DNA of 39,225 bases from CAYNHF01 sp964397045 (GTDB lineage: Bacteria; Actinomycetota; Acidimicrobiia; Spongiisociales; UBA5794): NCBI GenBank assembly GCA_964397045.1, contig CAYNHF010000043.1:1-39225 (forward strand). The letters are read 5' to 3'. The notes under the pieces were generated by a model. That model was not told where the DNA came from and ran no database searches. It saw nothing but the letters and a program-made list of their open reading frames with translations. A program made the translations under genes and the position numbers. Positions 1 to 10,500 of the stretch are shown one piece after another; within the stretch, counting starts at the first letter, position 1, and each line of letters starts with the position of its first letter.

Positions 1-402
1 GGCGACTTCACGAAGATCCCGAACGGTCTGCCCGGAGTCGAAGAGCGCATGCAGATGATCTACCACGGGGCGATTGGGGAGGGGCGACTCAGCCTCAACC
101 GCTACGTCGAGGTGACGGCCACGACCCCGGCCAAGATGTTCGGGCTCTACCCCAAGAAGGGGACCATCGCCGTTGGCTCCGATGCCGACATCATCGTGCT
201 CGATCCGGATGCGCGGTGGACCATGGCCGTCGAACACATCCATATGGACGTCGACTACACGTGTTACGAAGGCACCGATGTCCACGGCAAGATCGAGACT
301 GTGTTGTCGAAGGGCAAGGTGCTCATCGAGAACGGCGAGTACCACGGCAATCCGGGCGATGGGGTTTACCTGGCCCGCGGCACGAGCCAGTACCTCATCT
401 GA
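1..402 (+). CDS. hydA: Dihydropyrimidinase / D-hydantoinase, C-terminal part (5' end outside window)
   Basis: The reading frame is open from base 1 and ends at TGA 400-402, leaving 133 C-terminal residues. The segment begins with IPNGLPGVEERM, typical of the C-terminal part of cyclic amidohydrolases of the dihydropyrimidinase/hydantoinase family, and continues with an ATTPAKMFGLYPKKGTI stretch and a GSDADIIVLDPD strand found in this amidohydrolase superfamily. Family members open the ring of dihydrouracil, dihydrothymine or hydantoins to N-carbamoyl amino acids in the cytoplasm. The metal-binding histidines lie upstream and cannot be checked. The next two genes, a malonate/methylmalonate-semialdehyde dehydrogenase and an LLM oxidoreductase, fit reductive pyrimidine breakdown. 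Substrate preference cannot be read from this fragment. Confidence 0.88.
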   Translation, partial: GDFTKIPNGLPGVEERMQMIYHGAIGEGRLSLNRYVEVTATTPAKMFGLYPKKGTIAVGSDADIIVLDPDARWTMAVEHIHMDVDYTCYEGTDVHGKIETVLSKGKVLIENGEYHGNPGDGVYLARGTSQYLI

Positions 403-428
403 AGCACCCGACCACTACAACTGAACGT

Positions 429-457
429 TCGACCGCCGGCCATGTGCCGGCGGTCGA
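429..457 (+). terminator. Perfect 12-bp hairpin between hydA and mmsA
   Basis: TCGACCGCCGGC (429-440) and GCCGGCGGTCGA (446-457) are exact reverse complements around a five-base loop. The hairpin starts 27 bases after the dihydropyrimidinase stop and ends before the mmsA ribosome-binding site. No T-run follows, so it may be an intrinsic terminator of the U-poor kind common in high-GC genomes, or a processing or stability element within an operon. Confidence 0.55.
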
Positions 458-486
458 TCCCTACCCAGGCAAATGGAGAGCTGGCG

Positions 487-1980
<1,494 letters not shown>

Positions 1981-1998
1981 CGGCAAAGGGGTGGCCTG

Positions 1999-3006
1999 AT
2001 GGACTTCGGCGTCGTACTCCAGACCAACCCGCCGGCGCAGCGCGTGGTCGATCTCGCGGTACTGGCGGAGCAGAACGGCTTCAACTACGGGTGGACCTTC
2101 GACTCACATGTGCTCTGGCAGGAACCGTTCGTGATCTACTCGCAGATCCTCGCCAACACGGAGCGCATGATCGTTGGGCCCATGGTGACGAATCCCGGTA
2201 CCCGCGACGCCACGGTTCTCGCATCGCTGTTTGCCACGCTGAACGAGATGTTCGACGGCCGCACCATCTGTGGGATCGGACGTGGTGACTCAGCCATGCG
2301 CTACATCGGGCTGAAGCCGAAGACGCTCGAGGCCACCGTGGAGTCGATGGACATCATCAAGCGCCTCGTCGCCGGCAAGAAGGTCGCGTACAACGACAAG
2401 CTGCTGAAGATCCCGTGGGTGCCCAAAAACCGGTGGGACCTCCCCATGTGGGGGGCAGGCTATGGACCTCGTGCGCTTGCCACCATCGGAACGTATGCCG
2501 ACGGTTTCATTCTCCAACTCGCCGATCCACAGATCCTGGAGTGGACGATGGCGGCCGTTCGCGAGGCGGCAGTCGACTCGGGCCGTGACCCGGACGAGAT
2601 CAAGATCTGTGTGGTGGCGCCCGCATACGTTGGCGACGATCTTGCGCATCAACGCGACGAACTGCGCTGGTTCGGCGGCATGGTGGGCAACCATGTGGCG
2701 GACCTCGTGAACCGCTACGGCGAAGACGAGGCGAAGGTACCCAAGGCGCTGTCCGACTACATTCGCGCCCGCGAGGACTACGACTACGCCCACCACGGCA
2801 AGGCCGGGAACCCGTCCACCGACTTCGTTCCCGACGACATCATCGATCGCTTCTGCGTGCTCGGGCCCGCTGCGGACCACATTGCCAAGCTGAGCATGCT
2901 GCGCGACATGGGCGTCGACCAATTCGGGGTGTACCTCATGCACGACAGCCAGGAAGACACCCTGGAGCAGTACGGCAGGACGATCATCCCCGCCGTCAAC
3001 GGCTGA
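1999..3006 (+). CDS. LLM-class oxidoreductase (CPS_4043-like, F420 or flavin dependent)
   Basis: This 335-residue TIM-barrel protein belongs to the luciferase-like monooxygenase superfamily. It has the N-terminal FGVVLQTNPPAQ strand, a TFDSHVLWQEPF segment, GPMVTNPGTRD and the GIGRGDSAMRYIG phosphate-binding region. It resembles the subgroup often found beside dihydropyrimidinase genes and described as F420-dependent oxidoreductases of the CPS_4043 type. The reaction is not established; a redox step in pyrimidine or hydantoin degradation is inferred from position. It starts 18 bases after mmsA, behind a purine-rich AAAGGGG sequence, so the three genes probably form an operon. Whether it uses F420 or FMN cannot be decided from the sequence alone. 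Confidence 0.87.
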   Translation: MDFGVVLQTNPPAQRVVDLAVLAEQNGFNYGWTFDSHVLWQEPFVIYSQILANTERMIVGPMVTNPGTRDATVLASLFATLNEMFDGRTICGIGRGDSAMRYIGLKPKTLEATVESMDIIKRLVAGKKVAYNDKLLKIPWVPKNRWDLPMWGAGYGPRALATIGTYADGFILQLADPQILEWTMAAVREAAVDSGRDPDEIKICVVAPAYVGDDLAHQRDELRWFGGMVGNHVADLVNRYGEDEAKVPKALSDYIRAREDYDYAHHGKAGNPSTDFVPDDIIDRFCVLGPAADHIAKLSMLRDMGVDQFGVYLMHDSQEDTLEQYGRTIIPAVNG

Positions 3007-3130
3007 AACGCCCTCCAGATAGCGGCCGGGGCTGCCGATTGACAACGGAGGCCGGAGACGCGCCGGTAGCGTGACCATGGCGCGCGGAAAGGGTGCAGCC
3101 TGCCGGCGCCACATCAAACCGGAGGAAAGA

Positions 3131-3586
3131 ATGAGCGATCGACCCAGCGACCCACCGAATGACATTCCACCAGAGGAAGAGAAGGCGGCGGACATCACCC
3201 GCGAGGTCTACACCCAACTGACCTCAGGTGAACGCCTCCTCGCGATCGGGGCCGTGATCGTCCTGGTCGTCAACCTCATCATTGGTGACATCATCGCCGG
3301 CGAGTACTTCCTGTCAGATGTGACCTGGCTCCTGTCGCTGGCAGTGCTCTTCTCCGTCTACTTCTACTACCGCGGACGCGAAGCAGCATGGCATCGGTAC
3401 TACCCCTGGATGATCGAGGTGGCGGGATGGGCCGTGGGCGCCATCGGTGTGGTCCGGCTCTTCAGCGGGATCTTCGGCTCCTTCCCCGATGGGGCCGGCC
3501 TTGTGTTTGCGCTCATCTTCTTCGCGTCGGCCATCCTCATGGGCATCGGCGCCTACATGATTCGGCAGGATCGCAGGGCCCACTGA
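3131..3586 (+). CDS. Four-helix integral membrane protein of unknown function
   Basis: This 151-residue protein has an acidic, proline-rich cytoplasmic-looking N-terminus of about 35 residues, followed by four hydrophobic segments (about residues 37-56, 60-80, 94-117 and 123-143). It ends in a short basic tail. ATG 3131 is selected by GGAGGA at 3121-3126; an in-frame upstream start at 3071 has no comparable site. A TTGACA hexamer lies at 3039-3044 and a TAGCGT -10-like element at 3067-3072, but their 22-bp spacing is too long for an ordinary promoter. I do not recognise a family. It could be an accessory membrane protein of the DUF type, with no function inferable. Confidence 0.75.
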   Translation: MSDRPSDPPNDIPPEEEKAADITREVYTQLTSGERLLAIGAVIVLVVNLIIGDIIAGEYFLSDVTWLLSLAVLFSVYFYYRGREAAWHRYYPWMIEVAGWAVGAIGVVRLFSGIFGSFPDGAGLVFALIFFASAILMGIGAYMIRQDRRAH

Positions 3587-3730
3587 CCCAATCCGACCGG
3601 GCACGGCGGTCGCGATCCACACCACGGTCGGCGTCCGTCTGACCACCCTCCGAACTTATCGGGAACCCGGGAGACACCTCGCGACATCAGAGGAGTGACA
3701 CAACCGACGCGTGACCATGGGAGGGAAACC

Positions 3731-5788
3731 ATGCGGCGCACGATCATCACGGCGATTGCAGTATTTGCACTCTTCGCCACCGCCTGCTCGATGGGCGACG
3801 CCAGCCCGACCAGCACCACCAGGGCCCGAACATCCGGCACAGGCCAGCCCGTGGTCAACGCCTCCCTCGCGAGCCACTCGTTGGTCCAGTTCGACCAGTG
3901 TGAGGCATTCCTCGACTATGTCGTGGAACACGCCATCGACCTTGTCGGACCGTACGGATTCGACTGGGGTGGCGGCTACCGACTAGCCGGTGCGGAAGTC
4001 GAGTTCTTCGAGGACATCTCCGAGGAACTGTCAGCAGCCTCCGACGGATTCGAGGCCCCGGTCACCACGGTCGCGGCTTCCGAGACGCAGCGCGCCGGTG
4101 ACGAGTTCAGCACGACCAATCTGCAGGAAGTCGGGGTTGATGAACCCGACATCGTCAAAACCGACGGCCGGATCATCGTCGCCCTCAGCCAGGGCACGTT
4201 GTACGTGGTAGACGTCACCGGCTTCACCCCGCGGGTGATCGGCGAGACGGGGCTCAACGACTTTGCGGTGCGCGATCTCTTCCTGGCAGGCGACCGCGTC
4301 TACGCCATCGGCGGTGGCTACGGTGGCCCGACGCCGCTCGGCAGGGCTGTTGCTCCTGAAGGGCTGTACTACCCGAGCGCAACCTCGCAGATGGTCGAAA
4401 TCTCCATCGACGGCGAGCCGAAGGTGGAGCGGTCCCTCGTCTTCGACGGCGCCTATGTGAGCGCAAGGATGGTCGATGACACGATTCGGGTGGTCATCAG
4501 CTCCACCCCGCACGGTTTTGTCTGGGCAGCCCCTGAAGGGAGTGGCCTGAAGGCTGAACGCGAGGCCACCGAGAAGAACCGCGCCATCGTTCGCAACTCC
4601 GACATCGACAACTGGGTCCCCTACTACGTGGCGTTCGATGCCGACGGTGACGTGACCGACGAGGGCAACTTGGTGGACTGCGACCGCGCGTTTGCACCGA
4701 ACGAGTTGGCCGGCCTGAACATGGTCACCGTGATGACGGTCGATGCGTCCACCGGGCTCCAAGTCGAGGACGCCACCGGGGTGCTCGCTTCCGGCGAAAC
4801 GGTCTATGCCTCGCAGGACAGTTTGTATGTCGCAACCCAGCGCTGGATCGACTGGAACGTCCTCACCACGGAAGACGACATCGCTCGTGAGATCGACGGC
4901 GCCACGACGTCCATCCACATGTTTGACATCACCGACCCGCGGCAGACCAACTACGTGGCATCGGGTGAGGTGCAGGGATATCTGCTGAATCAGTTCGCCA
5001 TGTCCGAGTACGACGGGCACCTCCGAGTCGCCTCGACGACGCAACCCATCAACTGGGGAAGCGAGTTCGAGTCAGAGTCGATGGTCACGGTCCTCGGTAT
5101 CGACGGCAACGAACTCGTCGTGGTCGGACAGGTCGATGGCCTCGGGGAGGGAGAACGGATCTACTCCGTCCGGTTCATGGGCGACGTCGGGTACGTCGTC
5201 ACGTTCCGCCAGACCGATCCGCTCTATACCGTCGACCTGTCCGACCCGACGGACCCGACCGTCGAAGGTGAGTTGAAGATCCAGGGATACTCCGCCTACT
5301 TGCACCCGATCAGCGACGATCTGATCCTCGGCGTCGGCCAGGACGCCACCAACCAGGGCCGGATTCTGGGAACCCAGGTGTCGTTGTTCGACGTGAGTGA
5401 CCTGTCCGACCCGAAACGGATTGCTCAGTTCACGCTCGACGAAGGCACGAACTCCGAGGCCGAGTACGACCACCGTGCCTTCCTCCATTGGCCGCAGACC
5501 GGCTTGACGATGCTCCCCGTCCAGTCGTGGTCCTGGGAAGAGAAGTCCGGCAAGGAAGAGGTGTTCTTCGGAGCGATCGGGCTCGAGGTTGGCGAGGACG
5601 GCATCGAGCTGATCAACCGGGTCAACCATCCGGGTGGGAAGTCGGACAACGGCTCGTGGGATTGGCTGGCACAGATCAACCGGGCGATCGTCATCGGTGA
5701 CGATGTCTACACCGTTTCGCAGAAGGGCATCCTCAAGAGCGATATCAATGCGCTCGAGCGTGAGGCCTGGGTCCAGTTCGCGGGCTGA
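3731..5788 (+). CDS. Secreted beta-propeller lipoprotein (Beta_propel family)
   Basis: This 685-residue protein has a short signal peptide (MRRTIITAIAVFALFATAC) whose cysteine 19 is a plausible lipidation site; the -3 residue is Ala, so the lipobox is relaxed. A low-complexity Ser/Thr linker follows. The hallmark TNLQEVGVDEPDIVKTDG begins at about residue 129, as in the family of secreted proteins with a C-terminal beta-propeller distantly related to WD-40 repeats. Repeated blade-like strands with SDPTDP/SDLSDP turns run to the C-terminus. It probably sits on the outer face of the membrane; its ligand is unknown. ATG 3731 is preceded by GGGAGGG. A strong hairpin lies 40 bases after the stop, so the gene is probably monocistronic. 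Confidence 0.85.
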   Translation: MRRTIITAIAVFALFATACSMGDASPTSTTRARTSGTGQPVVNASLASHSLVQFDQCEAFLDYVVEHAIDLVGPYGFDWGGGYRLAGAEVEFFEDISEELSAASDGFEAPVTTVAASETQRAGDEFSTTNLQEVGVDEPDIVKTDGRIIVALSQGTLYVVDVTGFTPRVIGETGLNDFAVRDLFLAGDRVYAIGGGYGGPTPLGRAVAPEGLYYPSATSQMVEISIDGEPKVERSLVFDGAYVSARMVDDTIRVVISSTPHGFVWAAPEGSGLKAEREATEKNRAIVRNSDIDNWVPYYVAFDADGDVTDEGNLVDCDRAFAPNELAGLNMVTVMTVDASTGLQVEDATGVLASGETVYASQDSLYVATQRWIDWNVLTTEDDIAREIDGATTSIHMFDITDPRQTNYVASGEVQGYLLNQFAMSEYDGHLRVASTTQPINWGSEFESESMVTVLGIDGNELVVVGQVDGLGEGERIYSVRFMGDVGYVVTFRQTDPLYTVDLSDPTDPTVEGELKIQGYSAYLHPISDDLILGVGQDATNQGRILGTQVSLFDVSDLSDPKRIAQFTLDEGTNSEAEYDHRAFLHWPQTGLTMLPVQSWSWEEKSGKEEVFFGAIGLEVGEDGIELINRVNHPGGKSDNGSWDWLAQINRAIVIGDDVYTVSQKGILKSDINALEREAWVQFAG

Positions 5789-5827
5789 AGTCCGCACGCT
5801 TCGACAGGGTCACGTTTGGATACCGAG

Positions 5828-5856
5828 ATCCCCGGGGGCACAACGCTCCCGGGGAT
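5828..5856 (+). terminator. Intrinsic terminator-like hairpin after the beta-propeller gene
   Basis: ATCCCCGGGGGC (5828-5839) pairs with GCTCCCGGGGAT (5845-5856), a 12-bp stem with one G-T wobble and an ACAAC loop. Flanking AGATC/GATCT bases can extend it. Only TTCGT follows, so the U-tract is poor. Confidence 0.7.
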
Positions 5857-6106
5857 TCGTGATCTGAACCTGTCGTTGGCCTCTTTCATCGCCGAACGCG
5901 AGCGAGCATGCTGAGGGGTCGAGGGAGAAGGGAGGCCCGCCACCCGGCATTCTCATTCGTGAGCCTCGGTTCGTTCTGTGTTTCCACAAGCGGAACCGCG
6001 CCACCCTCTGACGGATCCTTCGAGAGCCGCGCCGATCACGCACCCTGGCTCGTCGCCCCTTCTTCGGTCTTCGGCTCTGGAGGGGCGCTCGTGGAAGGAC
6101 TACAAG

Positions 6107-6643
6107 ATGATGAAGAGAAGGTCGATCGTCCTGGTCGCGCTGGTAGCAGCCCTGCTCATGGCCTCGACAGCCCCGGTGAGCGCCAAAACGCCGCTTCGAG
6201 GTGAGATGGAGCTGTATTTCAATCTTGGTTTCGGAGACACGGGAACGCCGTGCCCTGGTATCACGTGGGCCGGAACCATTGAACTCGACGGCGCAACGTA
6301 CGGGATGACGTTCACACCAACTGGGGCGAAGGATGTTGGAAGGGTGCACCATTTCTGGGAGGACTGGAACATCTACACGTCGCCGTTCTCCTTCACCGGC
6401 GGTGTCTTGACCCAATGCACATCTGGTGACGTGGTTCTGGCCGGGCGGGACAATGGGATTACCAGCCCGAACGACAGGTACCGGATGAACGGCAGCGTCG
6501 ATCAAGCCGCGTTCCCCTTCGGAGCATGGGATGGTCGCAGCGTGCACATGAGTGGGGTCATCAACTGGATTGAGATTCCGGGGCCAGACGGGGCTCCCGT
6601 CGTGGTTCCCGAGACCGCCCCCGGCACCTTCCGCATGAACTGA
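6107..6643 (+). CDS. Secreted protein of unknown family
   Basis: This 178-residue protein begins MMKRRSIVLVALVAALL and has a clear Sec signal peptide with probable cleavage after APVSA (about residue 26). The mature part is rich in aromatic and Gly residues and contains two cysteines that could form a disulfide. GGAAGGA at 6093-6099 lies seven bases before ATG 6107 and rules out longer in-frame starts. The spacing of motifs such as GTIELDGATYGMTF and GAWDGRSVHMSGVI suggests an all-beta extracellular domain, but I do not recognise a family. It sits between two other envelope genes on the same strand, with intergenic gaps that argue for separate transcription. Confidence 0.72.
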   Translation: MMKRRSIVLVALVAALLMASTAPVSAKTPLRGEMELYFNLGFGDTGTPCPGITWAGTIELDGATYGMTFTPTGAKDVGRVHHFWEDWNIYTSPFSFTGGVLTQCTSGDVVLAGRDNGITSPNDRYRMNGSVDQAAFPFGAWDGRSVHMSGVINWIEIPGPDGAPVVVPETAPGTFRMN

Positions 6644-6663
6644 CAGCCAGAAGGAGAAACCAG

Positions 6664-6677
6664 GGTTGGATCCAACC
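6664..6677. repeat. Perfect 14-bp palindrome GGTTGGATCCAACC
   Basis: The sequence is its own reverse complement and lies 20 bp after the stop of the secreted-protein gene. With no loop it is a poor terminator hairpin; a protein-binding site or the core of an imperfect terminator are both possible. The rest of 6644-6900 shows no convincing gene. Confidence 0.35.
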
Positions 6678-6900
6678 GGGGCCGAAGGAGGCCAGTTGGG
6701 TTGCGGTGACATCTCCTCGCCATCTCGATAACGCGAAGAGTTGACGCCACCGGTGAGCCGAGCGTCCGCGGCCGAGACGCGCTCGGATGATTGCAGGCGG
6801 CCAAGGCGCTTCTCCGCTACCCGAGTCCGAAGTAGGCAACAGTCCTGCGGCTCGCGTGACGACCCGTTAGCCTCGCTGCAGCGAGAGAGGGAGCGTCATC

Positions 6901-7272
6901 ATGGACAACATCGATTGGGGCTGGCTGCTGTTCCAGTTCGACGGCCGCATCAACCGGGCCAAATTCTGGCTCGTATGGGTCGTGCTCTACGCCTTCTTTG
7001 CGATTCTCTGGAGCGTGGCGTTCAGAACTGAATCATCCGCCCTGGTCAGCCTGGCTGGACTACTCGGGATCGCCTCCATCTGGCCCTACCTCGCGGTCGG
7101 GGTGAAGCGATACCACGACCATGACAAGTCCGGCTGGTGGCTTCTCGTTGGCCTGATCCCCTTCATCGGCTTCTTCTGGCTACTCATCGAGTTGGGCTTT
7201 CTTGCAGGCACCGATGGCCCGAACCAGTACGGTCCTGATCCGCTGGCGGCTCCTGCGATCCCTGAAGTCTGA
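6901..7272 (+). CDS. DUF805 family membrane protein
   Basis: This 123-residue inner-membrane protein has the DUF805 layout: an N-terminal FQFDGRINRAKFWLVW motif, hydrophobic helices at about residues 21-40, 45-65 and 83-102, the loop signature VGVKRYHDHDKSGWW, and a C-terminal GTDGPNQYGPDP. Family members (for example YhaH/YhaI of enterobacteria) are small membrane proteins without an established biochemical function; many occur singly. A GAGAGAGGGAG sequence precedes ATG 6901. A TAGCCT element at 6868-6873 could be its -10 box. The protein is of ordinary length for the family and appears intact. Confidence 0.92.
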   Translation: MDNIDWGWLLFQFDGRINRAKFWLVWVVLYAFFAILWSVAFRTESSALVSLAGLLGIASIWPYLAVGVKRYHDHDKSGWWLLVGLIPFIGFFWLLIELGFLAGTDGPNQYGPDPLAAPAIPEV

Positions 7273-7314
7273 GCCTCAAGCAACCCTGCGTCGGCGTCTG
7301 ACTGCAGCTGCGTC

Positions 7315-7347
7315 GCGCGAAAAGAAGTCGCGCCTCGCGAAGTTTTT
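7315..7347 (+). terminator. Probable terminator after the DUF805 gene
   Basis: GCGCGA (7315-7320) pairs with TCGCGC (7328-7333) over a seven-base A-rich loop, followed ten bases later by TTTTT (7343-7347). The T-run is one of the few in this window. The stem is short and alternative CGCGA pairings exist, so the exact structure is uncertain. Confidence 0.45.
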
Positions 7348-7442
7348 CCAACGCATCGGGTTGCGCGCGCGGCCGGAACCTATGTAGAACAAGGGCGACT
7401 TCCCCCCGGAGACAGCCGGAAATGTCACGCGAGTGAATTACC

Positions 7443-7472
7443 TTGACGGAACTACACTTGTGTAACTAGAAT
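7443..7472 (+). promoter_or_regulatory. Vegetative promoter of nrdJ with a palindrome in the spacer
   Basis: TTGACG (7443-7448) and TAGAAT (7467-7472) match the -35 and -10 consensus in five of six positions each, with an 18-bp spacer. Inside the spacer lies TACACTTGTGTA (7453-7464), two perfect 5-bp arms around TT. A repressor bound there would block RNA polymerase. Transcription would begin near 7479, giving a leader of about 115 nt. The palindrome is shorter than the 16-bp NrdR box, so no regulator is assigned. Confidence 0.68.
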
Positions 7473-7486
7473 CTCACTTCCCTGCG

Positions 7487-7544
7487 CAACATCTAGGGCC
7501 TAGCCAGCTTCCCTACCCCAAGATGTTGTAGGTGTGGATACAAC
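7487..7544 (+). promoter_or_regulatory. nrdJ leader with mutually exclusive stems
   Basis: CAACATCT (7487-7494) can pair with AGATGTTG (7521-7528). GTTGTA (7525-7530) can pair with TACAAC (7539-7544). The two stems share bases 7525-7528, so only one can form at a time. A third palindrome, CTAGGGCCTAG (7493-7503), lies in the loop of the first, and GACCCGGGTC (7568-7577) sits just before the ribosome-binding site. The arrangement resembles an attenuator or RNA switch. No B12-box (GCCACTG-like) was found, and the leader is short for a cobalamin riboswitch. Confidence 0.4.
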
Positions 7545-7553
7545 TGTGGATAT
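7533..7553 (+). promoter_or_regulatory. Two DnaA-box-like octamers upstream of nrdJ
   Basis: TGTGGATA occurs at 7533-7540 and again at 7545-7552, 12 bp apart on the same face and strand. Each matches eight of nine positions of the DnaA box TGTGGATAA (reverse of TTATCCACA). E. coli nrdAB carries DnaA boxes in its control region, so replication-linked control of ribonucleotide reductase is a reasonable inference here. Confidence 0.5.
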
Positions 7554-7592
7554 GTCTGGCCAGCACGGACCCGGGTCTCTGGGAGGGATCGA

Positions 7593-10500
7593 ATGACTGA
7601 AGGTTTGAGTATCGAGCGTCGCTTCACCGCAGACGGCAGAGACCCCTACGACACGGTCGAGTGGAGTCGCCGCGATTCGCGGATCACCAACCCGGACGGA
7701 TCGGTGGTGTTCGAGATGAAAGACGCCGAGATACCTGCCGGTTGGTCGCAGGTGGCGGCGGACATCATGGTCTCCAAGTACTTTCGCAAGGCTGGTGTCC
7801 CTCAATACGACGCTAAAGGGAGGCAGCTCTTCGACGGAGCAGACCAGCCGGTGCTCGGGCCGGAGCGCTCCGCTCGTCAGGTGATCCAGCGTCTCACCAG
7901 CACGTGGCGCTGGTGGGGCGAAGAGCACGGCTACTTCGCAGGTTCCGATGATGCGGACGCCTTCCAGGACGAACTCGCCTACATGCTGCTGCATCAGATG
8001 GCGGCACCGAACTCCCCGCAGTGGTTCAACACCGGCCTGCATCACGAGTACGGCATCACCGGTCCCCCTCAGGGTTTCTGGTTCGTCGATCCTGAAACCG
8101 AAGAACTCGCCGCCTCCCCCGACTCCTACAGCCGGCCTGCCCCCCATGCCTGCTTCATCCAGGCGGTAGATGACGATCTCGTCAACGAGGGCGGCATCAT
8201 GGACCTCTGGGTTCGCGAAGCGCGTTTGTTCAAGTTCGGCTCCGGCACCGGTTCGAACTTCTCCAACCTGCGGGCAGAAGGCGAGCCGCTCTCGGGTGGC
8301 GGCAAGTCCTCGGGGCTGATGTCGTTTCTGAAGGTCGGCGATCGCGCCGCGGGCGCCATCAAGTCGGGTGGCACTACCCGCCGCGCTGCCAAGATGGTCA
8401 TCCTCGATATCGACCATCCCGACATCGAGACCTTCATCAACTGGAAAGCAGAGGAGGAGAAGAAGGTAAGGGCGCTGGTGGCGGCCGGCTACAGCTCCGA
8501 CTTCAACGGCGAGGCCTACGCAACGGTTTCCGGCCAGAACTCAAACAACTCGGTCCGGGTGAGTAACGAATTCGTGAACGCAGTGATGGCAGATGAGGAC
8601 TGGGACCTCCTAACCCGCACCGACGGAACCGTCATGCGTACGGTCAAAGCGCGCGACCTCTGGCGGCAGATCGCAGATGCCGCTTGGCAGTGTGCCGATC
8701 CCGGCCTCCAGTATCACTCGACGATCAACGAGTGGCATACGAGCCCTGCCGGTGGCGACATCCGGGCTTCGAACCCGTGCTCCGAGTACATGTTCCTCGA
8801 CAACACCGCCTGCAACCTGGCGAGCCTCAACCTGGGGACGTTCTTCGACGACCTGTCCGGCAGGTTCGACCTCGATGGGTACGAGCATGCGATCCGGGTG
8901 TGGACCGTTGTGCTCGAGATTTCGGTCACCATGGCGCAGTTCCCCTCGCGAGAAATCGCCCAGGGCAGCTATGACTACCGCACGCTCGGCCTGGGTTATG
9001 CCAACCTCGGTTCGGTGCTCATGCGTATGGGCATCCCCTACGATTCCGATGTAGGCCGCGCCATCGCGGGAGCCTTGACCTCGATCCTCACCGGCTACTC
9101 GTATGCGGCTTCTGCCGAAATGGCAGAGGTCGTGGGTCCATTCCCCAAGTTCGGCGAGAACCGCGATTCGATGCTGCGGGTGATGCGCAATCACCGACGC
9201 GCCGCCTACAGCGAGCAGGACTACAAGGGTGTTTCCCACACCGTCGTGGGCATCGACCAGGGCCTCTGCCCCAGCGACATGCTGGCCGCGGCTCACAAGG
9301 CCTGGGACCTCGCCGTCGAACTTGGCGAGGAGCATGGCTATCGCAACGCGCAGTCCACCGTCCTGGCACCAACCGGCACCATCGGGTTGCTCATGGACTG
9401 CGATACCACCGGAGTCGAGCCGGATTTCGCTCTGGTGAAATTCAAGAAGCTGGCAGGCGGCGGCTACTTCAAGATCGCCAACCAGTCGATAGCCCCGGCG
9501 TTGCGCCGGCTCGGCTACACACGCACCCAGATCGATCAGATCATCGACTTTGTCGTCGGCACGATGAGCCTGACCCGGGCGCCGCACATCAACACCGCGT
9601 CGCTCATTGCGAAGGGTTTCACCGCGGAAGACGTCAGCAGGATCGACGCCATCCTTCCGGGAGTCTTCGAGATCGGCTTCGCTTTCAATCAGTGGACGCT
9701 CGGCGAAGACACACTGCAACGCCTCGGGTTCTCCCCAGACCAATACAACGATCCGGGGTTCTCCTTGCTCAAGGCGCTCGGTTACTCGGACGAGGACATC
9801 GCCGAAGCCAACGACTACGTGTGCGGCCGCCAGACCATCGAGGGTGCGCCGCATTTGCAGGAGGAACATCTGCCGGTGTTCGACTGCGCCAACCGCAACG
9901 GACACTACGGCGAGCGCTTCATCCACCACACCGGACACATCCGGATGATGGCGGCGGCACAACCGTTCATCTCGGGCGCCATCTCGAAGACGATCAACAT
10001 GCCGAACGAGGTCACGATCGCCGACATCGAGGAGTCGTACCAGCTCTCCTGGGAGCTGGGTCTCAAAGCGATGGCGCTGTACCGCGACGGCTCGAAGGCA
10101 TCCCAGCCACTGTCCGCCAAGAGCGATGACGGCATCGCGGACGACGAGCCGGTCGACCTCGAGGACGCCTTGGCAGACGAGCTCGAGATGGTGGGTGCAG
10201 GACATCACCTCATTCACGGCGGCATGTTCAAGCCGGGGGTCTCTCCGACCGAGGCGTACGAGGACCTGCCTCGGCCGCGTTTCCTCCTCCCTGGTCGCCG
10301 CGCCGGCTTCACCCAGGAAGCCCGCATCGGCGGCCACAAGGTGTTCCTCCGCACGGGTGACTACGAGGACGGCACGCTCGGCGAGCTGTTCATCGACCTG
10401 GCGAAGGAAGGGGCCACACTGCGAGGGATCCTGTCGTGTTTCGCCATCGCGGTGAGCAAGGGGCTCCAGTACGGCGTGCCGCTCGAAGAGTACGTCGATA

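Noticed and set aside
7453..7464. NrdR box
   Set aside because: The palindrome has a 2-bp spacer and 12-bp total length, against about 16 bp for NrdR sites, and no second copy at the usual distance is seen.
7283..7592. Cobalamin riboswitch before nrdJ
   Set aside because: No B12-box-like GCCACTG is present, and the likely leader is only about 115 nt, shorter than known cobalamin riboswitches. Only the competing stems were kept, as a separate observation.
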